From: Lichenicoccus roseus
GTDB lineage: Bacteria > Pseudomonadota > Alphaproteobacteria > Acetobacterales > Acetobacteraceae
Length of the DNA: 64,000 nt
NCBI RefSeq assembly: GCF_005844085.1
Contig: NZ_VCDI01000004.1
Coordinates: 186,001-250,000, forward strand
Direction of reading: 5' to 3'
Below, piece after piece: positions 43,666 to 52,637 of this stretch. Positions within the stretch are counted from its first letter, which is position 1. Each line of letters starts with the position of its first letter. A program made the position numbers and the translations under genes. The notes under the pieces are model-generated. The model was not told the origin of the DNA. It was given only the letters and a program-made list of their open reading frames with translations, and searched no databases.

Positions 43666-45261
43666 ATGAGTTCGTCGACCGAAGCCGCCACGCCGCTCGA
43701 ACTTCCCGGCAGCCAGCACACCATCCCGGCCGGGGCGCGCATGGTCGGCCCCTCGCCGCGCGACCAGCAGGTCGAGGTCAGCATCTACCTCAAGCCGCGC
43801 GACCAGCATCAGACCACCGAGACGGCGCTGACCGGCAGCGTGGAGCAGCGCCGCGAGCATCTGGCGAAGCACCGCCGGACCGCGCATCGCGACGACATCC
43901 ACCGCATCGAGAGCTTCGCGCTTGGCCACGGCCTGACGGTGCTGGAGGCCGATCCGGCGCGCCGGCTGGTGCGGGTGGGCGGCACCGCGGCCAAGATGGA
44001 GGCGGCGTTCGGAACCACGCTGTCCACCTATGAGCATGACGGCACGACATTCCGCGGACGCACCGGCGGGGTCATGATCCCCCGCCATCTGCACGGCATC
44101 GTCGAGAGCGTGCTTGGGCTGGATTCGCGCCCGGTGGCGCATGCCCGCATCGTTCGGCCGAGGGCTGCCCAGCCGCAGAGCGTGCTGCCGAACCAGCTTG
44201 CGAAACTATACGACTTCCCGACCGGCGTGGACGGCAGCGGCGTCACCATCGCCCTGATCGAGCTTGGCGGCGGGTTCCGCGACAGCGACACCCAGCAGGC
44301 GTTCCAGGCGATGGGCCTGACGCCGCCGAAGGTGACCGCGGTGCTGGTGGACGGCGCCACCAACGACCAGTCCGGCTCGGATGCCGACGGCGAGGTGGCG
44401 CTCGACATCCAGGTGGCGGGTGGCGTGGCTCCGGGTGCATCGATTGCGGTCTATTTCACGCCAAACACCAACGCCGGCTTCGCCGACGCGATCTCGCAGG
44501 CGACGCACGACACCACCAACAAGCCCTCGGTGATCTCGATCTCCTGGGGCGGCCCGGAATCGAGCTGGGACGGCCAGTCGGTCACCACCATGAACACCGT
44601 GCTGCAGGAAGCGGCGGCACTCGGCATCTCCGTCTACGTCGCGGCCGGCGACAGCCTTGCCACCGACGGGGTGAGCGACGGCAAGGCCCACGTCGATTTC
44701 CCGGCCTCGTCGCAGAGCGCGATCGGCTGCGGCGGCAGCCACATCACCGAGAAGGGCACCGCCATCAGCCGCGAGGTGGTCTGGAACGACGGCACCAGCG
44801 GCACCGGCGGCGGCATCAGCGACCTGTTCGGCATTCCGGCGTTCCAGGAGGGCGTGACCCTGCCGGCCAGCGTCAACGGTGGCCGCCGCGGCCGCGGGGT
44901 GCCGGATGTCGGCGGCGATGCGGCGCCGGCCAGTGGATATTCGGTGGTGGTGGACGGGCAGACCGAAGTGGTGGGCGGCACCAGTGCGGTGGCCCCGTTG
45001 TGGGCCGGCCTGACCGCGCTGATCAACCAGAAGGCGTCAAACCCGGTCGGCTTCCTGCCGACGTGGCTCTACGCCAACATCGGGTCGAACAGCGCGCTCA
45101 CCGTGCAGATCACCAGCGGCAACAACAAGCCGACCGGCACCGATCTCGGCTACGATGCCGGCTCCGGCTGGAATGCCTGCACCGGGCTCGGCCGGCCGAA
45201 CGGCCAGGCGCTGTTCGACGCGCTCACCGGTGGAACGACGAACGGGGGTGCCTCGGCCTGA
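43666..45261 (+). CDS. S53 family serine-carboxyl peptidase (sedolisin/kumamolisin-like)
   Basis: A 531-residue protease. An N-terminal pro-domain (about 30-160, with a YLKPRDQ stretch and [13 protein letters not shown]) is followed by the catalytic domain. The S53 triad is E243 and D247 in DGEVALDI and S440 in [10 protein letters not shown]329 in AAGDS is the oxyanion aspartate. No signal peptide is visible, unlike many secreted sedolisins, though some kumamolisin-type enzymes also lack a typical signal. A strong GC hairpin follows the stop (45276-45294). It should act at acidic pH; how it leaves the cell is unclear. Confidence 0.92.
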   Translation: MSSSTEAATPLELPGSQHTIPAGARMVGPSPRDQQVEVSIYLKPRDQHQTTETALTGSVEQRREHLAKHRRTAHRDDIHRIESFALGHGLTVLEADPARRLVRVGGTAAKMEAAFGTTLSTYEHDGTTFRGRTGGVMIPRHLHGIVESVLGLDSRPVAHARIVRPRAAQPQSVLPNQLAKLYDFPTGVDGSGVTIALIELGGGFRDSDTQQAFQAMGLTPPKVTAVLVDGATNDQSGSDADGEVALDIQVAGGVAPGASIAVYFTPNTNAGFADAISQATHDTTNKPSVISISWGGPESSWDGQSVTTMNTVLQEAAALGISVYVAAGDSLATDGVSDGKAHVDFPASSQSAIGCGGSHITEKGTAISREVVWNDGTSGTGGGISDLFGIPAFQEGVTLPASVNGGRRGRGVPDVGGDAAPASGYSVVVDGQTEVVGGTSAVAPLWAGLTALINQKASNPVGFLPTWLYANIGSNSALTVQITSGNNKPTGTDLGYDAGSGWNACTGLGRPNGQALFDALTGGTTNGGASA

Positions 45262-45275
45262 CTGGCACGGCGTTT

Positions 45276-45297
45276 GCTGCCCCCCGGGGGCAGCTTT
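45276..45297 (+). terminator. Rho-independent terminator-like hairpin after the S53 peptidase gene
   Basis: GCTGCCCCCCGGGGGCAGC (45276-45294) can fold into a very stable GC stem and is followed by TTT. It lies 14 bp after the peptidase stop and 17 bp before the rutA ATG, so it should separate the two transcripts. The U-run is short, which lowers confidence. Confidence 0.55.
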
Positions 45298-45313
45298 CGC
45301 CAGAGGTCGGGCC

Positions 45314-46402
45314 ATGAAAATCGGCGTCTTCATTCCCATCGGCAACAATGGCTGGCTGATCTCGAAGAACGCGCCGCAATACATGCCGAGCTTCGACCTC
45401 AACCGCGAGGTGGTGCAGCGTGCGGAACGGCACCGGCTGGATTTCGCGCTGTCGATGATCAAGCTGCGCGGCTTTGGCGGCGAGACCGAGTTCTGGGACC
45501 ACAACCTCGACAGCTTCACCCTGATGGCCGGCCTCGCCGCGGTCACCAGCCGGATCCAGCTGTTCGCCACCGTCGCCACGCTGACCATTCCACCGGCGAT
45601 CGCGGCCCGCATGGCGGCGACCATCGATTCGATCTCTCATGGCCGCTTCGGGCTCAACGTCATCACCGGCTGGCAGAAGCCGGAATACTCGCAGATGGGC
45701 CTGTGGCCCGGCGACGAGTACTTCACCCGCCGCTACGACTTCGTGGCCGAATATGTGCAGATCCTGCGCGAGTTGTGGGAGACCGGGCGCTGCGACCGGC
45801 GCGGCGAGTTCTTCCAGATGAGCGATTGCCGGGTCAGCCCGCGCCCGCGGGCCGACATGAAGCTCATCTGCGCCGGGCAGAGCGATGCCGGCATGATGTT
45901 CTCGGCAACCTACGCAGACTATAATTTCTGCTTCGGCAAGGGCGTCAACACGCCGACCGCGTTTGCTCCCGCCGCCCGCAAGTTGCAGGACGCCATCGCG
46001 ATCACCGGCCGGCAGGTCACGACCTACGCGCTGTTCATGATCATCGCCGACGAGACCGACGCGGCGGCGATGGCGAAATGGGAGCACTACAAGGCGGGAG
46101 CGGATCATGCCGCCCTCGCCTGGCTCACCACCCAGAGTGCCGCCGACACGCGCTCGGGTGCCGACACCAACGTTCGCCAGATGGCCAACCCGACCTCTGC
46201 GGTGAACATCAACATGGGCACGCTGGTGGGCTCGTTCGCAACCGTCGCCGCATTGCTCGACGAGATCGCCACCGTGCCCGGCACCGAGGGCGTACTGCTG
46301 ACCTTCGACGAGTTCATCGGAGGGGTCGAGGACTTCGGCACCCGCATCCAGCCGCTGATGCGCTCGCGCGCACATATCGCCAGCACTGTCGAGGCCGCCT
46401 GA
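45314..46402 (+). CDS. rutA: Pyrimidine monooxygenase RutA
   Basis: Flavin-dependent luciferase-like monooxygenase that opens the uracil ring between N3 and C4, giving ureidoacrylate; 362 residues, the normal length. The N-terminus [17 protein letters not shown], the [15 protein letters not shown] stretch and [11 protein letters not shown] are typical of RutA. It begins the rutABCD operon, with the rutB ATG directly after its stop. It needs reduced FMN, normally from RutF; no rutF was found in the window. A terminator-like hairpin just upstream means the promoter must be very close or overlap it. Confidence 0.95.
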   Translation: MKIGVFIPIGNNGWLISKNAPQYMPSFDLNREVVQRAERHRLDFALSMIKLRGFGGETEFWDHNLDSFTLMAGLAAVTSRIQLFATVATLTIPPAIAARMAATIDSISHGRFGLNVITGWQKPEYSQMGLWPGDEYFTRRYDFVAEYVQILRELWETGRCDRRGEFFQMSDCRVSPRPRADMKLICAGQSDAGMMFSATYADYNFCFGKGVNTPTAFAPAARKLQDAIAITGRQVTTYALFMIIADETDAAAMAKWEHYKAGADHAALAWLTTQSAADTRSGADTNVRQMANPTSAVNINMGTLVGSFATVAALLDEIATVPGTEGVLLTFDEFIGGVEDFGTRIQPLMRSRAHIASTVEAA

Positions 46403-47158
46403 ATGACCATCGAAACTCCCGGCACCGGCCCGCTTGGCGGCAGCTCCAGGCGGGTGACGCTGCCCGCGCGACCGGAGGCGCTGTCGCTCGATCCGGCACA
46501 GTCCGCCCTGGTGGTGGTGGACATGCAGAACGCCTATGCCAGCAAGGGCGGCTACCTCGATCTCGCCGGCTTCGACATCAGCGGCGCACAGGCCGTGATC
46601 GAGGCCATCGTGGTCGCGGTCCGCGCCGCCCGCGAGGCCGGCATGGTCGTGGTGTGGTTCCAGAACGGCTGGGATGCGGACTACATCGAAGCGGGCGGCC
46701 CCGGTTCGCCCAACTTCCACAAATCGAATGCGCTGAAGACCATGCGCCAGCGCCCGGAGCTTGCCGGCACGCTGCTGGCGAAGGGCGGCTGGGACTACGC
46801 GCTGGTCGATGCGCTGCAGCCGCAGCCGGGCGACATCGTGATCCCCAAGCCGCGCTACAGCGCCTTCTACAACACCCAGCTCGATACCCTGCTGCGCGCG
46901 CGCGGCATTCGCACGCTGGTGTTCACCGGCATCGCCACCAATGTCTGCGTCGAGAGCACGCTGCGCGACGGCTTCTTCCTGGAATATTTCGGCATCGTAC
47001 TCGAGGATGCCACCCACCAGGCGGGCCCCGACTACGTCCAGAAGGCGGCGCTGTACAATATCGAGACCTTCTTCGGCTGGGTCTCCAACGTCACCGATTT
47101 CTGCGGCGCCGTGCGCCAGGCTGCCCCTGCGGACGATGCCCCGGAGGGTGTGCCATGA
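46403..47158 (+). CDS. rutB: Ureidoacrylate amidohydrolase RutB
   Basis: Isochorismatase-fold amidohydrolase that releases ammonia, CO2 and aminoacrylate from ureidoacrylate; 251 residues. The catalytic Asp is in VVVDMQNAY and the nucleophilic Cys in [13 protein letters not shown], with a catalytic lysine expected in the IPKPRYS region. The ATG directly abuts the rutA stop. The TGA overlaps the rutC ATG by three bases. Confidence 0.94.
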   Translation: MTIETPGTGPLGGSSRRVTLPARPEALSLDPAQSALVVVDMQNAYASKGGYLDLAGFDISGAQAVIEAIVVAVRAAREAGMVVVWFQNGWDADYIEAGGPGSPNFHKSNALKTMRQRPELAGTLLAKGGWDYALVDALQPQPGDIVIPKPRYSAFYNTQLDTLLRARGIRTLVFTGIATNVCVESTLRDGFFLEYFGIVLEDATHQAGPDYVQKAALYNIETFFGWVSNVTDFCGAVRQAAPADDAPEGVP

Positions 47159-47580
47159 TGCCGATGCAGGCGATCGTTCCGCCGGGCAGCGGGACGCCGA
47201 TCGCGCCGTTCTCGCCTGGCACGCTGGCGGACGGCGTGGTGTACGTATCCGGCACGCTGCCGTTCGATGCGTCCAACAACGTCGTGTATCCGGGCGACGC
47301 CGCGGCGCAGACGCGTCATGTGCTGGAGACCATCAAGGGCGTCATCGCTGCCGCGGGCGGGAGCATGGCCGACGTCACCTTCAACATGATCTTCCTGACC
47401 GACTGGGCCAACTATCCGGCTCTCAACAGCGTCTATGCCGAGTACTTCCCCGGTGACAAGCCGGCGCGCTACTGCATCCAGTGCGGCCTGGCGAAGCCGG
47501 AGGCGCTGGTCGAGATCGCCAGCATCGCGCATGTCGGCAGCCAGGTCGGCAGCCAGGTCGGCGGGCCCGCCGGCGGATGA
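47155..47580 (+). CDS. rutC: RidA-family aminoacrylate deaminase RutC
   Basis: A 141-residue YjgF/YER057c/UK114 (RidA) family protein that deaminates 3-aminoacrylate. Family motifs are present: [37 protein letters not shown] and [18 protein letters not shown]. The end carries a short repeat, [14 protein letters not shown], which is unusual. Two adjacent ATGs follow GGAGG of the rutB tail; the first overlaps the rutB TGA. Its stop overlaps the rutD ATG. Confidence 0.92.
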   Translation: MMPMQAIVPPGSGTPIAPFSPGTLADGVVYVSGTLPFDASNNVVYPGDAAAQTRHVLETIKGVIAAAGGSMADVTFNMIFLTDWANYPALNSVYAEYFPGDKPARYCIQCGLAKPEALVEIASIAHVGSQVGSQVGGPAGG

Positions 47581-48344
47581 TCCACTACGACTGCACCGGG
47601 CCCGAGGGCGGCGAGGTGCTGCTGCTGTCGTCCGGCCTGGGCGGTTCGGGCGCCTACTGGACGGCGAACATACCGGCGCTGGCCCGGCGGTACCGCGTCG
47701 TCACCTACGACCAGCGCGGTACCGGCCGTAGTCCCGCGGCGCTGGCGGCTCCCTACGCCATCTCCGACATGGCGGAGGATGCGCTCGAAGTGCTCGACGC
47801 CGTCGGCGCCCGCTCCTGCCGGTTCATCGGCCACGCCCTCGGCGGCCTGGTCGGACTGGCGGTGGCCGCCAGGTCGCCGGACCTCGTCAGCCACCTCGTC
47901 GTGGTCAATGGCTGGATGCGGGCGGACCCGCACACCGTGCGCTGCTTCGACGTACGGCGCGCGTTGCTGCGGCATGCCGGCATCAGGCCGTATCTGCGGG
48001 CACAGCCGTTGTTCCTGTATCCGTCCGCCTGGATGGCAGCCAATGCCGATCGCCTGACAGCAGACGAGGTCCATGCGGCGGCGCACTTCCCGGGTGTCGC
48101 CAACACCCTGCTGCGCATCGAGGCGCTGCTCGGCTTCGACGCCATGCCGCTGCTGCCGGCGCTCACCTGCAGGACCCTGGTGGTGGTGTCGCACGACGAC
48201 CTGCTGGTGCCTCCGGTCTGCTCCGAGCGCCTGGCGGCGGCGCTGCCGGGGACGGCATCGGCCCGCCTGGACGGTGGCCATGCCTGCAACATCACTGCGC
48301 CCGACGCCTTCGATGCGCTCTGCCTGGATTTCCTCGTCTCGTAA
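47577..48344 (+). CDS. rutD: Alpha/beta hydrolase RutD
   Basis: A 255-residue alpha/beta-hydrolase of the Rut pathway, described as an aminoacrylate hydrolase. It carries [11 protein letters not shown] near the N-terminus, YDQRGTGRS and [14 protein letters not shown]. The nucleophile elbow reads GHALGG, so the usual serine is alanine, as also seen in the E. coli RutD sequence. The histidine region GGHACNIT is kept. It is the last recognised rut gene; rutE, rutF, rutG and rutR are not seen next to it. Confidence 0.93.
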   Translation: MIHYDCTGPEGGEVLLLSSGLGGSGAYWTANIPALARRYRVVTYDQRGTGRSPAALAAPYAISDMAEDALEVLDAVGARSCRFIGHALGGLVGLAVAARSPDLVSHLVVVNGWMRADPHTVRCFDVRRALLRHAGIRPYLRAQPLFLYPSAWMAANADRLTADEVHAAAHFPGVANTLLRIEALLGFDAMPLLPALTCRTLVVVSHDDLLVPPVCSERLAAALPGTASARLDGGHACNITAPDAFDALCLDFLVS

Positions 48345-48427
48345 ACGCGCGCTCAAAGGGGCGTGAACGTTCGTGACAGCTCGGTGTTGAGGCACCGCAC
48401 CGGCTTGGCAAGCCGGATCGTCGGGCC
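48345..48427 (+). promoter_or_regulatory. Spacer between rutD and the PLP decarboxylase gene
   Basis: An 83 bp spacer containing a perfect 7-bp hairpin, CCGGCTT-GGC-AAGCCGG (48400-48416), and a short palindrome, GAACGTTC, at 48365-48372. There is no T-run after the hairpin. It may separate the rut operon from the decarboxylase or act as a leader element; which is unclear. Confidence 0.3.
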
Positions 48428-49909
48428 ATGTCATCGCCCATGGATCAAGATCAGGCACCGGTGCTCGACGCGCTGGACATCGTGCAGCGCCACCCGATCA
48501 CCGGTTTCGGTGGTCCCGGCCACAACATGGGGCAGGGCGTCGACGACGACATCCGCGCCCTGCTCGGCCAGCGTGCCTTCGAGGCGGACGTGCTGACGCC
48601 GAAGGGCCTCGACGACCGGTCGGAATCGGCACAGGTCATGCAGCGCGCCTGGGCGCTCGCCGCCGAGGCCTGGGGCGGCGACCTGTGCCGCTTCGGCATC
48701 GGCGGCTCGACGCAGGCGCTGCAGATCGCAATCAGCGCCCTCGCCGGCCCGGGCGAGCCGGTGCTGATCGCGCGCAACGCCCACCGCGCCGAGTTCAATG
48801 CCGCCGTGCTGGCAGGGGTCGACCTGCGCGTGCTGCCGGTGGTGGTCGATCGCGACCTCGACATCGAGCACGGCGTCGACCCGGCGGTGCTGGCGGCTCA
48901 GCTGGAGGCTTGTCCCACCGCCAAGGCGGTCGTGGTGGTCAGCCCGAGCTTCTATGGCGTCACCAGCGACATTCCGGCCCTGGCCACGGTGTGCCACGCG
49001 CGCGGCGTGCCGCTGGTTGTCGACAGCGCCTGGGGCGCCGCGCATGCCTTCTGCAGCGGACTGCCGGAGGCTGCGACCCGGCAGGGCGCCGACATCGTGG
49101 TGTCGAGCGTGCACAAGACCATGGGTGCGCTGGCGCAGGGCTCGGTGTCCGTGGTGAGCGGCGAGCTGGTCGATCCGGGCCGCTTCATCCTCGCCTATGA
49201 AAGCTTCCGAACCACCAGCCCATCGGTGCCCATCCTCGCCTCGATCGACGCCGCCCGCCGGCATCACGTGCGAGACGGCGAACGCCTCTGGGGCGAGGTG
49301 CTTGCACAGGCGCGGCAGGCCCGCCGCCAACTCGCCGACATCGACGGCGTGGCGGTGCGCGGCCGGGAGATCCTCGGTGGCGCGGGCGCGGTCGATCTCG
49401 ACGAGACCAAGGTGGTGTTCTCGGTGAAGGGCCTCGGCATCACCGGCTTCCAGGCCGACGAATGGCTGCAGGCCGAGCGCCGGGTCAGCGTGGTGCTGGC
49501 CGACATGGACCATCTGCTGGCGGTGTTCGGCATCGGAACGCAGCAGGCCGACACCGACCGGCTGGTCGATGCGGTGGCGGCATTGGCAGCGGCGGCCCGT
49601 GCCGGCGATGAGCGTCTCGGGCGTCCGGACCAGCCGGTGCCCTCGGTCGCCGACCTGGACGTCGAAATGGCGATGCCTGCGGCTGTGGCCTTTCGGGCGC
49701 CGTACGAGATCGTACCGCTCCGGGAGTCCATAGGTCGCATCGCCGCCGAGATCGTCGGCCCCTCGCCGCCGGAAGTGCCGCGGCTGGTGCCGGGCCAGCG
49801 TATCGGGGCAGTGCATGTAAGCTACCTGCTCGGCTGCCTGGCGGCTGGTGCCTACTTGCCGGACCCGACCAACCACGGCAAGGACCGCATACGGGTCGTG
49901 CGTGCATGA
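48428..49909 (+). CDS. Orn/Lys/Arg decarboxylase-family PLP enzyme
   Basis: A 493-residue fold-type I PLP enzyme of the Orn/Lys/Arg decarboxylase family. It has GIGGSTQALQIAI in the cofactor-binding loop, VVDSAWGAAHAF with the pyridine-ring aspartate, and the PLP lysine in SSVHKTMGALAQGS. The C-terminal segment PLRESIGRIAAE...PPEVPRLVPGQ is the family end domain. The start is at 48428 (another ATG at 48440). The N-terminal wing domain of the long E. coli type is absent. It probably makes a polyamine precursor such as putrescine, cadaverine or agmatine; which one is not decidable. Confidence 0.85.
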   Translation: MSSPMDQDQAPVLDALDIVQRHPITGFGGPGHNMGQGVDDDIRALLGQRAFEADVLTPKGLDDRSESAQVMQRAWALAAEAWGGDLCRFGIGGSTQALQIAISALAGPGEPVLIARNAHRAEFNAAVLAGVDLRVLPVVVDRDLDIEHGVDPAVLAAQLEACPTAKAVVVVSPSFYGVTSDIPALATVCHARGVPLVVDSAWGAAHAFCSGLPEAATRQGADIVVSSVHKTMGALAQGSVSVVSGELVDPGRFILAYESFRTTSPSVPILASIDAARRHHVRDGERLWGEVLAQARQARRQLADIDGVAVRGREILGGAGAVDLDETKVVFSVKGLGITGFQADEWLQAERRVSVVLADMDHLLAVFGIGTQQADTDRLVDAVAALAAAARAGDERLGRPDQPVPSVADLDVEMAMPAAVAFRAPYEIVPLRESIGRIAAEIVGPSPPEVPRLVPGQRIGAVHVSYLLGCLAAGAYLPDPTNHGKDRIRVVRA

Positions 49910-49955
49910 TGCCGGCTGCCCTCGCGACCGTGCCGCCATTCAGGAGAACCCCACC

Positions 49956-51008
49956 ATGGACCAGGCCCAATCGTTGAACAGCCCGGCACTGCCGGCGATG
50001 CGCGTGGACGATCCGGCCGACCTGCCGTTCGTGACCGATGCCGGCGAGCGTCGCGGCGACATGCTGTACCGGCGTTTCGGACGCACCGACGAGATGATCT
50101 CCGCCATCGGCCTCGGCGGGTTCCATCTCGGCAAGAAGTCGCTGACCGATGCCGAGGCGGTGCGCCTGGTGCACGAGGGGATCGATCGCGGCATCAACTT
50201 TGTCGACAACTGCTGGGACTACAACGAAGGCCAGTCAGAGCTGCGCGTCGGCGTGGCGCTCGACCAGGGCGGCTACCGCGACCGCGTGTTCCTGATGACC
50301 AAAGTGGATGGCCGTTCGAAGGCCGAGGCGGCGAAACAGATCGATGTCTCGCTCAAGCGCATGCGCACCGATTGCATCGACCTGGTGCAGCATCACGAGA
50401 TCCTGCGCTACGACGACCCGGACCGCATCTTCGCCGAGGGCGGCGCGATGGAGGCCTTCGTCGAAGCGAAGCAGGCCGGCAAGCTTCGCCATATCGGCTT
50501 CACCGGCCACAAGGACCCGCGCATCCACCTGCAGATGCTGGCGGTCGCCGCCGAGCGAGGCTTCCATTTCGATGCCGTGCAGATGCCGCTGAACGTGATG
50601 GACGCGCATTTCCGCAGCTTCGCGCATCTCGTGCTGCCCTATCTGGTCGAGCACGGCATCGCGGTGCTTGGCATGAAGGCATTCGCCGACAGCGTGCTGC
50701 TGAAGAGCGGAGCGCCGATCGCGCCGGTCGAGTATCTGCATTACCAGCTCAACCTGCCGACCTCGGTGGTGATCACCGGCATCCAGAGCCAGCGCGATCT
50801 CGACCAGGCCTTCGAGGCCGCGCGCACCTTCCGGCCGATGGACCGGAGCGCGATGAGCGAGCTGCTGGCGCGAAGCCGTCCGTATGCGCTGGAGGGCAAG
50901 TACGAGCTGTTCAAGACCAGCTCCACGTTCGACGGGACGGCCAAGAACAACGCGTGGCTCGGCGACGATGTGGAGTCCGTGACGGAACTCGCGCCCGAGA
51001 TGGAGTAG
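49956..51008 (+). CDS. Aldo/keto reductase, third paralogue
   Basis: A 350-residue aldo/keto reductase closely related to those at 30424 and 31506 but lacking a clear twin-arginine leader. The active site is complete: NFVDNCWDYNEGQSE (Asp and Tyr), MTKVDGR (Lys) and VQHHEILRYDD (His). AGGAG lies nine bases before the ATG at 49956. It lies 46 bp after the PLP decarboxylase gene on the same strand and could act on its pathway, which is inference. The TPR glycosyltransferase-like gene follows 19 bp later. Confidence 0.85.
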   Translation: MDQAQSLNSPALPAMRVDDPADLPFVTDAGERRGDMLYRRFGRTDEMISAIGLGGFHLGKKSLTDAEAVRLVHEGIDRGINFVDNCWDYNEGQSELRVGVALDQGGYRDRVFLMTKVDGRSKAEAAKQIDVSLKRMRTDCIDLVQHHEILRYDDPDRIFAEGGAMEAFVEAKQAGKLRHIGFTGHKDPRIHLQMLAVAAERGFHFDAVQMPLNVMDAHFRSFAHLVLPYLVEHGIAVLGMKAFADSVLLKSGAPIAPVEYLHYQLNLPTSVVITGIQSQRDLDQAFEAARTFRPMDRSAMSELLARSRPYALEGKYELFKTSSTFDGTAKNNAWLGDDVESVTELAPEME

Positions 51009-51027
51009 CGCATCAGGCGGCCCGGTC

Positions 51028-52515
51028 GTGGCTGCCACCGGGGCCAAGGCTGCGGCCCGTCTGCTGCGACGTGCCGATATCCTGTCGGAGCGGCGCAGGT
51101 TCGCGGAGGCGTTGCAGGCTTGCCGGGAGGCACTCGCCGCCGATGGTGGCAACGCCGGGATCTATCGTCGCATCGGCGGGCTCTCGGTGGTGCTGGACGA
51201 GCCGCAGGCCGCCGTGGATGCCCTCCAGATTGCGCTCGAACTTGATCCGCATGACGCCTCGGCGCTGGTCAATCTCGGCGCAGCACTGCGCGCGCTGGGG
51301 CAGCCGGCGGAGGCGGTGCGGCGCCTGCAGCAGGGGTTGCAGATCGTCCAGTCGCCGTCGGCCTGGTTCAACCTGGGGATCGCCTACGCGGATGTGTCGC
51401 GCTGGGAGGACGCGGTTGCCTGTCAGCGGCGGGTGCTGCAGGTGGCGCCGGGCCATGTGAAGGCGAGCGCTGCCTTGGCGATTGCCCTGCTGGCGCTGGG
51501 TGCCGCCAGTGATGCGGTGGCGGTTGTCGAGGGCGCGCTCGCAACCGCGCCGCAAGCCCCGCGACTGCACACGATCCTGGCCCAGGCGCTGCTGATGCGG
51601 GGCGATCTTGCGCGAGGCTGGCGCGAGTTCGAATGGCGCTGGGCGGTGCCGGAGAATGCCGGGAACCGTCGGCATGCCGATTTGTCGCCATGGCTCGGCG
51701 AGCCGATCGCTGGCCGGCGTCTGCTGATCCACGCCGAGCAGGGTCTCGGCGACACCCTGCAGATGTGCCGCTACGTGCCCTTCATCGAGGGCGCGGGCGC
51801 GGTTGTGCTGGAGGTGCAGCCGGGCCTGGTGCGCCTGCTGGAAACCTTGGCGGCACCGGCGGGCACGGCTTTGCAGGTTGTGCCGCGTGGCGCGCCGCTT
51901 CCACCGCTTGACCTGCAATGCCCGATGATGAGCCTGCCGCTTGCCTGCGCTAGCCGGGTTCCGGACGATATTCCGCGTGAGGTGCCTTATCTGCATGCGG
52001 CGGGGGCTGATGTCGCACGCTGGGCCGCCCTGCTGCCTGCCGGGCCGGGATTGAAGGTCGGATTATGCTGGTCGAGCGGCGTACGGCCGGATCTGGTCAG
52101 CCGCATCATCCACGCACGCAAGTCGATCCCGCTCGAGCTGCTGGCACCGCTTGATACCGTCGCCGGATGTCGCTTCGTGTCGCTGCAGAAGGGCGAGGTG
52201 GCTGCCGATCTGCCGATCGCACTTCCAGGTTTGGATATTCTCGATCATTCCGGGCTGATGACGGACTTCGCGCAGACGGCAGCCGCGATCCGCAACCTCG
52301 ACCTGGTGATCACCGTCGACACCGCGGTGGCCCATCTTGCCGGTGCCCTCGGGCATCCGGTCTGGCTGCTCAACCGCGCGGATGCGGACTGGCGCTGGTC
52401 GGCCGCACATCGCGACGCGCCGTGGTACCCGACGCTACGCGAGTTCCGCCAGCCAGTGCCGGGCGACTGGACCAGTGTGGTGCAGCGCGTCGCAAGGGCC
52501 CTGGCCGAACTCTGA
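51028..52515 (+). CDS. TPR protein with a glycosyltransferase family 9-like domain
   Basis: A 495-residue protein. Residues 10-210 are tetratricopeptide repeats (for example NAGIYRRIGGLSVVLDEPQAA, DASALVNLGAALRALGQPAEA, SAWFNLGIAYADVSRWEDA). The C-terminal half resembles GT-B glycosyltransferase family 9 proteins, with HAEQGLGDTLQMCRYVP, VGLCWSSG, ARKSIPLELL and LVITVDTAVAHLAGALGHPVW. Such TPR-GT9 proteins are common in Rhodospirillales, and their substrate is unknown. The start is a GTG at 51028. It lies close behind the aldo/keto reductase. Confidence 0.82.
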   Translation: MAATGAKAAARLLRRADILSERRRFAEALQACREALAADGGNAGIYRRIGGLSVVLDEPQAAVDALQIALELDPHDASALVNLGAALRALGQPAEAVRRLQQGLQIVQSPSAWFNLGIAYADVSRWEDAVACQRRVLQVAPGHVKASAALAIALLALGAASDAVAVVEGALATAPQAPRLHTILAQALLMRGDLARGWREFEWRWAVPENAGNRRHADLSPWLGEPIAGRRLLIHAEQGLGDTLQMCRYVPFIEGAGAVVLEVQPGLVRLLETLAAPAGTALQVVPRGAPLPPLDLQCPMMSLPLACASRVPDDIPREVPYLHAAGADVARWAALLPAGPGLKVGLCWSSGVRPDLVSRIIHARKSIPLELLAPLDTVAGCRFVSLQKGEVAADLPIALPGLDILDHSGLMTDFAQTAAAIRNLDLVITVDTAVAHLAGALGHPVWLLNRADADWRWSAAHRDAPWYPTLREFRQPVPGDWTSVVQRVARALAEL

Positions 52516-52602
52516 CCTGCCTGGACTGCAGGAAGCCGATCCTGCTGCCGGACGTCCCACGGATCGAGGAGTGAGACGCCGGACGGAAGACTTCGCGGCA
52601 GT

Positions 52603-52621
52603 GGGGGTCAAGCTGGCCCCC
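52603..52621. terminator. Possible bidirectional terminator hairpin
   Basis: GGGGGTC-AAGCT-GGCCCCC forms a seven-pair stem (one wobble) in the 122 bp spacer between two converging genes. It has no clear U-run in either direction, so termination is only suggested by its place. Confidence 0.35.
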
Positions 52622-52637
52622 GGTGGGTACACGCGGC

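Noticed and set aside
45224-47017. A 597-codon minus-strand frame opposite rutA and rutB.
   Set aside because: RutA and RutB have complete family motifs on the other strand; the frame has no domain.
47821-47850. Loss of the nucleophilic serine in RutD considered as an inactivating mutation.
   Set aside because: The same GHALG sequence is present in the E. coli RutD, so it is a family feature.
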